Shown one piece after another: positions 18,617 through 27,597 of a stretch of 64,000 nt of DNA. The notes under the pieces are model-generated. The model had not been told where the DNA came from, did no database searches, and saw nothing but the letters and a program-made list of their open reading frames with translations. The position numbers and the translations under genes are program-made. Position 1 is the first letter of the stretch. The number at the start of each line of letters is the position of its first letter. Source of the DNA: Lachnospiraceae bacterium (GTDB lineage Bacteria > Bacillota > Clostridia > Lachnospirales > Lachnospiraceae); contig JAEELL010000143.1 of NCBI GenBank assembly GCA_016282745.1, positions 17,657 to 81,656 on the forward strand, given 5' to 3'.

Positions 18617-18702
18617 AAGTTCACCTCCAATTCACCCACGCAATTCATAGTCACTTTCGCTAACAAAGTGTTTAGCGTTCACGCTTATAATTGCTTCACA
18701 TT

Positions 18703-20076
18703 TTAATCGTTTAAATAGTACATATCCAGATACTTGTCGTCGATACGCTTAAGTTCTGTTCTAGGCAAAATTGAAAGCAACTCCCATCCAATCTTTAATG
18801 TCTCTTCGATTGAACGGTCTGCAAGGTATCCCTGTGAAACATATCTCTTCTCAAATTCTTCAGCGAATTTTGCGTAGATTCTGTCGATTTCTGAAAGCGC
18901 TGCCTCACCGAGGATTACCATAAGTTCCTTGGCCTCTTTACCACGGGCATATGCTGAAAACAACTGGTTCATTACATTCGAATGATCCGCTCTAGTCTTG
19001 CCTTCGCCGATACCCTTGTCTTTAAGACGTGAAAGTGAAGGAAGTACATCGATTGGCGGTGTAACACCCTTTCTGAAAAGTTCACGGCTCAAAATAATCT
19101 GTCCCTCTGTGATGTATCCTGTAAGGTCAGGAATTGGATGTGTCTTGTCATCTTCAGGCATTGTGAGGATAGGAATCATAGTAACACTACCTTCTTTTCC
19201 TCTCTGACGACCTGCACGTTCATACATTGTTGCAAGGTCAGTGTACATGTATCCCGGATAACCTCTACGTCCCGGAACTTCCTTTCTTGCTGCTGATACT
19301 TCACGAAGAGCATCAGCGTAGTTTGTAATATCTGTAAGAATTACAAGTACGTGCATTCCCTCTTCAAAAGCGAGGTACTCTGCAGCTGTAAGTGCCATAC
19401 GTGGTGTAGCGATACGCTCTACCGCTGGGTCATTTGCAAGATTTATAAATAATACAGTTCTGTCAATCGCTCCTGTCTCCTTGAAACTGTCGATGAAGTA
19501 ATTTGATTCCTCGAATGTGATACCCATCGCTGCGAAGACAACGGCGAACTGCTCGTCTTTTCCTCTAACTTTTGCCTGTCTTGCAATCTGAGCTGCAAGC
19601 TGTGCATGTGGAAGACCTGAAGCTGAGAAAATTGGAAGTTTCTGTCCTCTAACAAGTGTGTTCAAACCGTCGATAGCAGAAACACCTGTCTGAATAAACT
19701 CTGAAGGATAGTTTCTTGCTGCAGGGTTCATTGGAACACCGTTGATATCTCTTCTCTCAACCGGAAGAATGTCAGGACCGTCATCGATTGGATTACCAAG
19801 TCCGTCAAAAACTCGACCTAACATATCCGCAGATACACCAAGCTCCATACTTCTTCCAAGAAATCTTACCTTACTGTTTGAAAGGTTGATACCTGTTGAA
19901 TTCTCGAAAAGCTGAACCAGTGCATTTTCACCGTCAATCTCAAGAACCTTACATCTTCTAACCTCACCGCTTGCAAGTTCGATTTCCCCAAGTTCGTCAT
20001 ATTTAACATTTTCAACTCCTTTGACGAGCATCAAAGGACCTGCAACTTCCTGTATAGTTCTATATTCTTTTGCCAT
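18703..20076 (-). CDS. ntpB: V-type ATPase subunit B (non-catalytic nucleotide-binding subunit)
   Basis: At 457 residues this is the normal length for subunit B. It starts [20 protein letters not shown] and contains [19 protein letters not shown] in place of an intact P-loop, [16 protein letters not shown], and [14 protein letters not shown] near the arginine finger region. B alternates with A in the V1 hexamer and shapes the catalytic sites. Only three bases separate it from the ntpA stop, so translation is coupled. Confidence 0.97.
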   Translation of the reverse strand: MAKEYRTIQEVAGPLMLVKGVENVKYDELGEIELASGEVRRCKVLEIDGENALVQLFENSTGINLSNSKVRFLGRSMELGVSADMLGRVFDGLGNPIDDGPDILPVERRDINGVPMNPAARNYPSEFIQTGVSAIDGLNTLVRGQKLPIFSASGLPHAQLAAQIARQAKVRGKDEQFAVVFAAMGITFEESNYFIDSFKETGAIDRTVLFINLANDPAVERIATPRMALTAAEYLAFEEGMHVLVILTDITNYADALREVSAARKEVPGRRGYPGYMYTDLATMYERAGRQRGKEGSVTMIPILTMPEDDKTHPIPDLTGYITEGQIILSRELFRKGVTPPIDVLPSLSRLKDKGIGEGKTRADHSNVMNQLFSAYARGKEAKELMVILGEAALSEIDRIYAKFAEEFEKRYVSQGYLADRSIEETLKIGWELLSILPRTELKRIDDKYLDMYYLND

Positions 20077-20079
20077 AAT

Positions 20080-21846
20080 TTAGAAATCCTCCTTTTCGAA
20101 AGCTGTGAGTATTTCCTTGTCAAGTTCCTTTACAACCTCATCATATCTTGCATCGATATTTGCTTCCTCTGTGTATTTGTAACGTCCGATGTGTTCGCGG
20201 ACAGGAAGATTGATAAGTTTGTCGATTGAAGCGCCATCCTTAAGTGCTTCCGCAGCCTTATCATAGAATCCGATAACAAGCTTCATCATAAGGTACTGTT
20301 TCTTAACTGATGTGTAAGTATCAATCTCATGGAATGAATTCTGGTGAAGGAAATCTTCTCTGATTGATCTTGCAGCTTCCATCTTGAGACGGTCAGGAGC
20401 AGAAAGTGCGTCCATACCTACCATCTTAACGATTTCTTCAAGTTCTGCCTCATCCTGAAGAAGAGACATAAGTCTCTGTCTGAGTTCCATCCACTCGCTT
20501 GAAACTTCTTTTTCAAACCATCCTGAAATGTTATCTGTGTACAACGAATAACTTGTAAGCCAGTTAATAGCAGGGAAATGTCTCTTGTAAGCAAGTGCTG
20601 AGTCAAGTCCCCAGAATACCTTTACGATACGAAGTGTAGCCTGTGATACAGGTTCTGAAATATCACCACCGGGAGGTGAAACGGCACCGATTACTGAAAG
20701 TGCACCTTCTCTTCCCTCGCTACCAATTGAAATAACATCACCGGCTCTCTCGTAGAACTGAGCAAGACGACTTCCAAGATATGCAGGGTAACCTTCTTCA
20801 CCGGGCATTTCCTCAAGACGTCCTGACATTTCTCTAAGAGCCTCTGCCCATCTTGATGTAGAGTCGGCCATAAGCGCTACGGAATATCCCATATCTCTGA
20901 AGTACTCTGCGATAGTAATACCTGTGTAAATAGAAGCCTCACGGGCTGCAACAGGCATGTCGGATGTATTTGCGATAAGAACTGTTCTCTCCATGAGTGA
21001 ACGTCCTGTCTTTGGATCCTTAAGTTCAGGGAACTCATTAAGAACGTCTGTCATCTCATTTCCACGCTCACCACATCCGATGTAAACAACGATATCTGCC
21101 TCTGCCCATTTTGCAAGCTGATGCTGGATAACTGTCTTTCCTGAACCGAATGGTCCCGGAACTGAAGCAACACCACCTCTTGCGATTGGGAAGAGTGTAT
21201 CTACAACTCTCTGTCCGGTAACAAGTGGTTTCTCAGGTGGAAGTTTCTTTGCGTATGGTCTTCCTTTACGAACAGGCCACTTCTGCATAAGAGTGAGTTC
21301 CCTGTCACCATTCTTTGTCTCTACAACGGCAACAGTCTCCTCAACTGTATAACTTCCCTCCTTAATAGATTTGATAGTTCCCTCAATTCCGAAAGGAACC
21401 ATAATCTTCTGAGTAACAACCTCAGTTTCTTTTACTGTACCGATAACATCGCCGGCAACAACTTTATCGCCAACTTCTGCACATGGTACAAAATCCCATT
21501 TTATATCTCTCTTAAGTGACGGAACCTCAACACCTCTCTTAAGGCTGTTTCCTGAAACCTTCATGATATCATCAAGAGGTCTCTGAATTCCGTCATAAAT
21601 ACTCTGAATCAAACCAGGGCCAAGTTCAACTGAAAGAGGACTTCCTGTAGACTCAACTACTCCACCGGGACCAAGTCCGGATGTCTCTTCGTAAACCTGA
21701 ATAGATGCCTCGTCACCGTGCATCTCAATAATCTCGCCAATAAGACGTTCTTCAGATACTCTAACAACGTCAAACATATTGGCATCTCTCATACCCTGTG
21801 CTATTACCAAAGGTCCTGCAACCTTCTTAATAACTCCTGTACTCAT
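20080..21846 (-). CDS. ntpA: V-type ATPase subunit A (catalytic)
   Basis: The 588-residue protein begins [18 protein letters not shown] and has the catalytic P-loop [18 protein letters not shown], the subunit-A-specific inserted domain near residues 115-190, and [20 protein letters not shown] containing the DSTSRW signature. It hydrolyses ATP, or makes ATP, in V1. Length and motifs are complete. Confidence 0.97.
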   Translation of the reverse strand: MSTGVIKKVAGPLVIAQGMRDANMFDVVRVSEERLIGEIIEMHGDEASIQVYEETSGLGPGGVVESTGSPLSVELGPGLIQSIYDGIQRPLDDIMKVSGNSLKRGVEVPSLKRDIKWDFVPCAEVGDKVVAGDVIGTVKETEVVTQKIMVPFGIEGTIKSIKEGSYTVEETVAVVETKNGDRELTLMQKWPVRKGRPYAKKLPPEKPLVTGQRVVDTLFPIARGGVASVPGPFGSGKTVIQHQLAKWAEADIVVYIGCGERGNEMTDVLNEFPELKDPKTGRSLMERTVLIANTSDMPVAAREASIYTGITIAEYFRDMGYSVALMADSTSRWAEALREMSGRLEEMPGEEGYPAYLGSRLAQFYERAGDVISIGSEGREGALSVIGAVSPPGGDISEPVSQATLRIVKVFWGLDSALAYKRHFPAINWLTSYSLYTDNISGWFEKEVSSEWMELRQRLMSLLQDEAELEEIVKMVGMDALSAPDRLKMEAARSIREDFLHQNSFHEIDTYTSVKKQYLMMKLVIGFYDKAAEALKDGASIDKLINLPVREHIGRYKYTEEANIDARYDEVVKELDKEILTAFEKEDF

Positions 21847-22002
21847 ACTTTTCTCCTCAAAATTAATTCTTATCTCTTCTTGGTATTACAGCAATATTTA
21901 TTCAATAAATTATCTCTTAGCTTTCGTGATTTCGCCTTTGGCTCCAATCACTTTCGCGTCGATAATTATTTTCGCGTCGATAAAAAACAAATTTTTTATC
22001 GA

Positions 22003-22323
22003 CTATTTATCGGCGAACAATATGTCCGCTCCGACTGCCTGCTCTACGCTCTTCTTGACATTCCTAATACCCTCGCCGGTATTTCCAAAAATACCCGGTA
22101 TCAGAATGATTGCAGGCAATAACGACTCGCTGTATTTTTCTATTTCACGACTAATCATTCCGGCAAGGTTCTCTGTAATATAGACAATTCCATATTCACT
22201 GTTGGCAAGTTTTCTCAAAGTTCTTACCGCCTCTTCTGCCTCGGTCAAAGGAAATGTATCCATACCTAAAGCGCTAAATCCGTAAATACTGTCATAGTCG
22301 CCCATAACTGCTATCTTATACAT
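22003..22323 (-). CDS. ntpG: V-type ATPase subunit F
   Basis: The 106-residue protein starts MYKIAVMGDYDSIYGFSALG and contains YGIVYITENLAG, the subunit F fold that docks on the D shaft. It overlaps the end of ntpC by 8 bases. The 150-base gap to ntpA holds a short direct repeat (TCGCGTCGATAA, twice near 21955-21982). In E. hirae nomenclature this is NtpG. Confidence 0.9.
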   Translation of the reverse strand: MYKIAVMGDYDSIYGFSALGMDTFPLTEAEEAVRTLRKLANSEYGIVYITENLAGMISREIEKYSESLLPAIILIPGIFGNTGEGIRNVKKSVEQAVGADILFADK

Positions 22324-23287
22324 ACATCTTCCTTACCCTTTCCCTGATAAAGTCATCGTCTAATTCGTTTGCTTTTCCTGTCAAAATAACTCTTACAGTC
22401 TTTATTTCATTTTCTCTTGCAATAATGTATGCAAGAATCGGTCCTTCCGAAAATGAGTTGTATTTCTGACTTATAATAGTGTCCATTATCCTGTTGTCAC
22501 ACCATCTCTCAAATGCGGAAGGTGAAGTCTTAATAGCTTCAACCAGTTCTGTCATTCCAACATTGCCAAGATAATCACATACTTTCTCAACACCGGCTTC
22601 TGCCGCTTCGATAAGCGCCTTTACATCAAGACCTTCACATTCAGTCATAGCATTTTCCATAAAGCTTTTGCTCTTTCCTGTCTTTGCACTTCTGACTGCA
22701 ATTCTGATATTTGCGACAGACACTATATCAAGAGCATATTTTTTTATAAATGGTGACGATGTAATCTCTGCGATTTTTTTAACTGCCTCTAATGTCGCCT
22801 TGTCGATTATAATGTCACAAATCTGACCATCCCTGGTCTGAAGCAATGTCTCCACTGCAAGATCAGCAGCCTCTGCCATCTCCTTTGGGAGTTCATCAAA
22901 ATTACGCTTTTCAACCATTGCTTTGAGTTGTTCCGGCTTAAACTGTGTATCTTCGTAGTAGACATTATCAGCCTTTTCATCTGCAATAACCTGCTTTATA
23001 GCTGCTTTGAGATTGTGGTATTCTCTTGGAATTATAAGAACATCAAAGATACTCTTATCGGAAACCAGTTCTCTCACCTCAGTCCATGACTTGCTAAGCT
23101 GCACAGACAACATCTCATCTGCACTCTCCTTGTGGTCACCGCTTCCCCAGCCTTTTTCTCTGAGAAAAGCAAGACAGTTCTCCTCAGTCTTAAGTGCTAT
23201 AAGCTGCTCGATATCTGCATCTGACAGAAGAAAGACTTCTTTTGCACGAACACGTGCCACCGCATAGGTATAAGCTGCATCTGACAT
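22316..23287 (-). CDS. ntpC: V-type ATPase subunit C (d-like, rotor socket)
   Basis: The 323-residue, mostly helical protein begins YTYAVARVRAKEVFLLSDAD and shows repeated helical pairs typical of the V-ATPase C/AC39 family, ending VRVILTGKANELDDDFIRER. It connects the central shaft to the membrane ring. It sits 11 bases after ntpE in the operon and overlaps ntpG. Confidence 0.93.
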   Translation of the reverse strand: MSDAAYTYAVARVRAKEVFLLSDADIEQLIALKTEENCLAFLREKGWGSGDHKESADEMLSVQLSKSWTEVRELVSDKSIFDVLIIPREYHNLKAAIKQVIADEKADNVYYEDTQFKPEQLKAMVEKRNFDELPKEMAEAADLAVETLLQTRDGQICDIIIDKATLEAVKKIAEITSSPFIKKYALDIVSVANIRIAVRSAKTGKSKSFMENAMTECEGLDVKALIEAAEAGVEKVCDYLGNVGMTELVEAIKTSPSAFERWCDNRIMDTIISQKYNSFSEGPILAYIIARENEIKTVRVILTGKANELDDDFIRERVRKMYV

Positions 23288-23298
23288 AGTCTTCCTCC

Positions 23299-23880
23299 TT
23301 ATCCAAAGATATATTTATTTACTTTATCCTGAAGGATTTCCTTTTTGGAATTAATCAAAGCCTGAATCGTACAGTTCTCTTCGATATCACCGTAACTTAA
23401 AACCATACCATCTTCTATATCAAAGGCTTTATCTGCCACTTTGAGGTTGAGCCCCGCCTTGTCCAGTTTTTTCTGGAAATCCGAAGGAACTCTTGCAAGA
23501 TCTTTGGCATTCAGTCCAATCTCGCCGGCTTCCTCATGAGCATTATTCTTTGCAATCTCAATCAGCATATCAAAATAACTGTCAACATCCTTATCTACCA
23601 TCTGCTGATGAGCTTTTTCAATTATTTCTATTATTATTTTTTGTTTGAGTCTCAAAATATCCTGCTTTTTCTTAACCTGCGCGCCTGATTTCATTTTCTC
23701 TAGTGCAAGGTCCGCAGCCGCTTTGTCCTGTATTTTCTTATCTTCAATAAGGGCATCGACTTCTTTTTTGTTTTCCGCCTTAAGCTTATTGCAATCTCTT
23801 TCTGCAGAACTGATAATCTCTTTAGCTTCATTTGAAGACTCAATCTCTATCTGTTTAATTATTTCTTCTAATCCGCCCAT
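23299..23880 (-). CDS. ntpE: V-type ATPase subunit E (peripheral stalk)
   Basis: The 193-residue protein has a long charged N-terminal helix (GGLEEIIKQIEIESSNEAKE, then many Lys/Glu) and a mixed alpha/beta C-terminal head ending QALINSKKEILQDKVNKYIF. This is the E subunit pattern. It pairs with NtpF to form the stator stalk. About 110 bases separate it from ntpK. Confidence 0.9.
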   Translation of the reverse strand: MGGLEEIIKQIEIESSNEAKEIISSAERDCNKLKAENKKEVDALIEDKKIQDKAAADLALEKMKSGAQVKKKQDILRLKQKIIIEIIEKAHQQMVDKDVDSYFDMLIEIAKNNAHEEAGEIGLNAKDLARVPSDFQKKLDKAGLNLKVADKAFDIEDGMVLSYGDIEENCTIQALINSKKEILQDKVNKYIFG

Positions 23881-23988
23881 TTATCAATCTCCATTCATAT
23901 AGATCTATTCAGTCATTCTGCCATACCGGCTAGATAATCATGGCTGAATAGTTGTATTCATATATTTGCTTTTTGTGTTATCAACTTA

Positions 23989-24462
23989 TTAGAACTTGAT
24001 AGTGAACACTGCAAGAATAGAAATCAAAACACCAAGGATCGCATATGTTTCAACCATGGCTGGGAATATAATTGACTTTGTAAACTGTTCAGGTCTTTTT
24101 GAAACAAGACCAATACTTGCTACAGCTGTTCTTCCCTGATGAATACCTGAAACAAGACATGTTATTGCTGCCGGAAGACAAGCTGCAAATACAATTAATC
24201 CATCTCTTGTAGTTGTAACAGGATCTCCACCTAACACACCAAATCTTGCCATTGCAAGAATTGCAACAAGGAAACCATAGATACCCTGTGTTGAAGGAAG
24301 CAACTGCAAAATCAAAACCTTGGAAAACTTACCAGGATCCTCTGTTACTACTCCTGCTGATGCCTGTCCTGCAAGACCAACACCAACTGCCGATCCAATT
24401 CCTCCTAAAATCACGCAAAGTGCCATTCCAAAAACCGCAAAAAACATTCCTAATTCGCTCAT
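23989..24462 (-). CDS. ntpK: V-type ATPase subunit K (c ring) with sodium-binding residues
   Basis: The 157-residue protein has four membrane helices, a duplicated hairpin. The sodium-binding residues described in Enterococcus hirae NtpK (L61, T64, Q65, Q110, E139) are all seen as L55, T58, Q59 (in LQLLPSTQGIYGF), Q109 (in GIHQGRTAV) and E138 (in MVETYAILG). Only the second hairpin has the acidic residue, so each ring subunit carries one ion. This indicates a sodium-translocating enzyme; the residue match is direct, ion specificity is inference. Confidence 0.95.
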   Translation of the reverse strand: MSELGMFFAVFGMALCVILGGIGSAVGVGLAGQASAGVVTEDPGKFSKVLILQLLPSTQGIYGFLVAILAMARFGVLGGDPVTTTRDGLIVFAACLPAAITCLVSGIHQGRTAVASIGLVSKRPEQFTKSIIFPAMVETYAILGVLISILAVFTIKF

Positions 24463-24640
24463 AATATATAATCCTCCTAAAAATTATTTTGTACATTTCT
24501 TTAATAATTTTTCTAAAAATTTATTTTAATATTTTTCTGAATATTCGCTTAAATCCATTTCTGAATATTCGCTCTATTATTTGTTCTATATTTGTATCTT
24601 ATCTATATCTTACAATTTGATACAAACTTTATATTTCACA

Positions 24641-24700
24641 ATGAAATCTTTCATGAAACCTCTTATGAAACCTCTTATGAAGTCTCTTTTGAAGTCTCTA
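24641..24700. repeat. 12-bp tandem repeat (about five copies) between ntpI and ntpK
   Basis: The unit ATGAAACCTCTT occurs exactly at 24653-24664 and 24665-24676, with diverged copies at 24641, 24677 and 24689. The nearby stretch 24526-24570 also has a duplicated CTGAATATTCGCT. The 243-base ntpI-ntpK gap is otherwise AT-rich, without a clear terminator or promoter. Confidence 0.75.
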
Positions 24701-24705
24701 ATTTA

Positions 24706-26724
24706 TCATTCAACTTCTACGTACTTATTATTTAATTTAAATGGTTTGAAACTCTCCCCACCGCCTTCATAGAACTTACCGAAATACTCTACAAACTCTA
24801 ATCTGTTGGTATGCACATAGGCACCAAGAAGATTGATTGCCATATTAAGTGTATGTCCAATGATAAACACAATTATAAATACCGGTACTCCCACCAGGCT
24901 TTTAGCCGGCATAGCTCCCATAAGATTAACGACCTGTGCGATAACACCTGTTGCAAGTCCAAGAGCCAAAAGTCTCGAATATGATAATATATCACTGAGC
25001 CATCCTGAGATTCCATACAATTCGTACAATCCAAGAACAATTCTAAGTGCCCAGTTCTTCTGCCTTCTTCCCGATGTAAAAAGCAGTCCCAAGGCTCCAA
25101 CAATAGTTATTGCAATAATAACCTTGAGCCCGATGTCTGAAACTGTGACTCCTGCTGAAAAGATAGTTTTAAACATATCAGATGATGCAAGCAACATCAC
25201 AAGTCCAAACAATAACATAATCCAAAATCCCACATCGCAAAAGCAGTCGAGATATTTCTTTTTCTTTATAAGCATATATGCTTTAACCATTAATCCAAGA
25301 AGCATATGTGCAAGTCCTATGCATAACGAAACCAAAAGAAGTCTCATCGGCTCATCCTGTGGATTAAACCATATCGGTGGAAGCTCAACCCGCTTACCAA
25401 AGAATGACTCTGAAATAACCGGTATGGCATCTCCGAAAAAGCCTCCAAACATCAGACCCCAGAAGGTAGTCGAAATGCCACAGAACATAAACATCTTCAA
25501 GGTCTTTCGAAGTCCCTTTTCCATCTTAGGGAATGCCATTATCAATGCAAAACATGCGCCAAACATAATCAGTCCGTAGGCCGCATCCGACAACATAACA
25601 CCAAAAAGGACATAATAAGAAATAGCCATCAGACCACTAGGATCCAACTCATTCTTTTTAGGCAACCCAAAAGAATCAACGACTCCCTCCACCGGTTCTG
25701 AGAACTTATTATTCTCCAGTAATACCGGTGCTTCCTCATCTTCGCCCACATCCATTGTGCTTATTGCCACCTGATATTTTGCCTCTAATTCATCAACAAA
25801 ACTCTCAGCAAATTTCTCCGGAACATATCCTGTGATGAAAAATGTATGTTTTGACTGATATAAATCACCCAGTATCTTATATTTGTCTGCTCTGGCTCTG
25901 AAATAATCAGCCGAGCACCTTAGTAAATATCTCTTATCTTCGAATGATTTAATCTTGTCTGTTAACTGTGCTTTTTCTTCAGCAAATGTGACAAGTCGTG
26001 CCTGCCATTTCTCCAAACTCTTTTCCGGAACACTTCTCATAATGATAGGCGGCTTTGTAAATCCTATCGAGCGTAATGCCGCCTCAAAGATTTCTTCTTC
26101 GCCTTTCATACAGAATCCCGCAATGCAAGTCATATTCGTCTTTTGGTCACTGTAGAAAATCCGTGCATCAGATGCATCTGGGAAAGTTCCATTCTCCTCT
26201 ATCTTCTGATACAACTCTTCCTGAGTTAAGTATTCCTGAATATAACCGTAAAAGTACGAAGTCCTGAGAGTTCCGGTTGTAAGTCCCGGCACATCCATAT
26301 TAAGCCACGGATCTATCGCCTCTATCTGCCCATTGAGTTTGTTAATGTCCGTCTGTTTTGCCAAAAGGTCCTTTTGTGTCTTGAGAATAATATCTGCAAC
26401 CTTTGCAGCTTCCTCTCTCTTCTTCACTACCTCAGCAAAATCTTCCTCGCTCAGAACCGGCTTGCCCTTGAAAGAATCAAACATCCCCTTTTTCTCAGGT
26501 TCATGTTCATTAAGAATCTCAAGCGCTCTCTCAATCTCGGATGCATTTCTTTCAAAAGCTGATTGGGCTATATGGGTTTCCATCTTTGCGAAATCAACTT
26601 CATCAATGTCATCTTCAATATGACAAACCTGCATAACTCCATTTTTTTGAATCTGTTCCAGAATAGGTTTTCTCTCTTTTTTCAGTGCGCATATACAGAT
26701 CTTCTTCATCTGTAATACTGCCAT
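24706..26724 (-). CDS. ntpI: V-type ATPase subunit I (a subunit, membrane stator)
   Basis: The 672-residue protein has a cytoplasmic N-terminal half with helical arms (MKKICICALKKERKPILEQI onward). The membrane half has about 7-8 helices, including SYYVLFGVMLSDAAYGLIMF and DILSYSRLLALGLATGVIAQ, which carries the essential arginine in SYSRLLAL. It ends with GGGESFKPFKLNNKYVEVE, a standard family ending. The ATG at 26724 is chosen because AGAGGAGTG lies 7 bases upstream; an in-frame ATG 15 codons earlier lacks this. Confidence 0.95.
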   Translation of the reverse strand: MAVLQMKKICICALKKERKPILEQIQKNGVMQVCHIEDDIDEVDFAKMETHIAQSAFERNASEIERALEILNEHEPEKKGMFDSFKGKPVLSEEDFAEVVKKREEAAKVADIILKTQKDLLAKQTDINKLNGQIEAIDPWLNMDVPGLTTGTLRTSYFYGYIQEYLTQEELYQKIEENGTFPDASDARIFYSDQKTNMTCIAGFCMKGEEEIFEAALRSIGFTKPPIIMRSVPEKSLEKWQARLVTFAEEKAQLTDKIKSFEDKRYLLRCSADYFRARADKYKILGDLYQSKHTFFITGYVPEKFAESFVDELEAKYQVAISTMDVGEDEEAPVLLENNKFSEPVEGVVDSFGLPKKNELDPSGLMAISYYVLFGVMLSDAAYGLIMFGACFALIMAFPKMEKGLRKTLKMFMFCGISTTFWGLMFGGFFGDAIPVISESFFGKRVELPPIWFNPQDEPMRLLLVSLCIGLAHMLLGLMVKAYMLIKKKKYLDCFCDVGFWIMLLFGLVMLLASSDMFKTIFSAGVTVSDIGLKVIIAITIVGALGLLFTSGRRQKNWALRIVLGLYELYGISGWLSDILSYSRLLALGLATGVIAQVVNLMGAMPAKSLVGVPVFIIVFIIGHTLNMAINLLGAYVHTNRLEFVEYFGKFYEGGGESFKPFKLNNKYVEVE

Positions 26725-26773
26725 ACAAACCCACTCCTCTCTACTAAAATAAAAATTATCAATCTGCAACTAA

Positions 26774-27085
26774 TTACTGAATCAATTCATCAATTACAAG
26801 CTTAATTGCTCCTGACTCTTTGCTCTCTGCCAACTTAATGACATCCTGCTTTTCTTTGATTGCTTCGTCTTCGACTTTTGAAGCGTATTTTGTGCCTTCA
26901 TCCTGTGCTCTTTTCATCATGGATTCGGCATCTTTTTGTTGCTTTGCAATGGCCGTTTCTTTGTACTTAATGCACTCTTCCTTTGCATTATCAACCATGT
27001 ATTTTGCCTTGAATCTGGCATCTTCAAGAGATTGTTCGCCTGCTGTTTCGGCTTTTTTAATCTCTTCCATAATCTCTTTTACCAA
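26774..27085 (-). CDS. ntpF: V-type ATPase peripheral-stalk subunit (G/H type)
   Basis: The small, fully helical, Lys/Glu-rich protein of 103 residues (VKEIMEEIKKAETAGEQSLE and on) matches the NtpF/AhaH stalk subunit that pairs with subunit E. It has no ATG start: TTG codons at 27091 and 27085 follow AAAGGGAGG. The 27085 TTG is chosen because it leaves a six-base spacing. It is the first gene of the operon, and the order F-I-K-E-C-G-A-B-D equals that of E. hirae, without its ntpH and ntpJ. Confidence 0.88.
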   Translation of the reverse strand: MVKEIMEEIKKAETAGEQSLEDARFKAKYMVDNAKEECIKYKETAIAKQQKDAESMMKRAQDEGTKYASKVEDEAIKEKQDVIKLAESKESGAIKLVIDELIQ

Positions 27086-27191
27086 AGTCAACCTCCCTTT
27101 CTGCTAGTAATTATATTTCAGGAATACCCGCTGTTCCTGCTGCTCACCACTCTGGTTGTAAATGAGTTTTTCATGCCGTTGCGTGTCTTAA

Positions 27192-27236
27192 CAGTACTTC
27201 CGTACTGCTCCCGGCACACTGACATTTTCCATTATA
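27192..27236 (-). promoter_or_regulatory. Extended -10 promoter and leader of the V-ATPase operon
   Basis: On the minus strand TGGTATAAT (extended -10; TATAAT 27236-27231) lacks a good -35. It is followed by an approximately 135-base leader containing the hairpin AGTACGGAAGTACT near 27195-27208. The -35 weakness is compatible with an extended -10 promoter. Confidence 0.55.
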
Positions 27237-27340
27237 CCATCATTACAGCAATTTAGTATATATACAAAACGTAAAAAACGTGTCTTATTTCGCTATAAAA
27301 AGTGAATTACGTAGTTAAAAATTTTAAGAAAACTTGAATT

Positions 27341-27393
27341 CAAGAACGCTCTTGGCGTTCTTGCTGCGAAATGTGCATCAGCCATGAGATAAC
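27341..27393. repeat. Dispersed palindrome-plus-core repeat, copy B
   Basis: A 23-base inverted repeat (CAAGAACG/CGTTCTTG) is followed by a 30-base core that starts CTGCGAAATG and ends AGATAAC. The core matches 26 of 30 bases of the copy at 29826-29855, which has its own palindrome at the same place. It lies between the GH3 and V-ATPase genes. Confidence 0.75.
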
Positions 27394-27396
27394 AAA

Positions 27397-27439
27397 AGGG
27401 CCGCTGTATTAACCTTATTTTTGTTAACACAACTGCCCT
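27397..27439 (-). terminator. Terminator downstream of the GH3 gene
   Basis: Arms of about 17 bases (minus strand AGGGCAGTTGTGTTAAC with GTTAATACAGCGGCCCT, with mismatches) enclose a 9-base A-rich loop. TTTTGTT follows on the minus strand. It lies about 160 bases past the GH3 stop. Confidence 0.65.
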
Positions 27440-27597
27440 GTTATTTTCTATATGTCTGCTTTTGCCCCCGCCTTAAAAAAATCGTTGTCTCATACTAATT
27501 ATTTTACATTCCTATAATTGTCCAAATCAAATCTACCAAACTTGTTATTTGTATCATTTCTTTTTCCCCCTTCCTTTGTCTAAATGCATTATAAATG

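Noticed and set aside
24833..25579. Plus-strand open frame of 248 codons
   Set aside because: It is opposite the membrane half of ntpI, and its composition is what is expected from reverse-reading hydrophobic helices.
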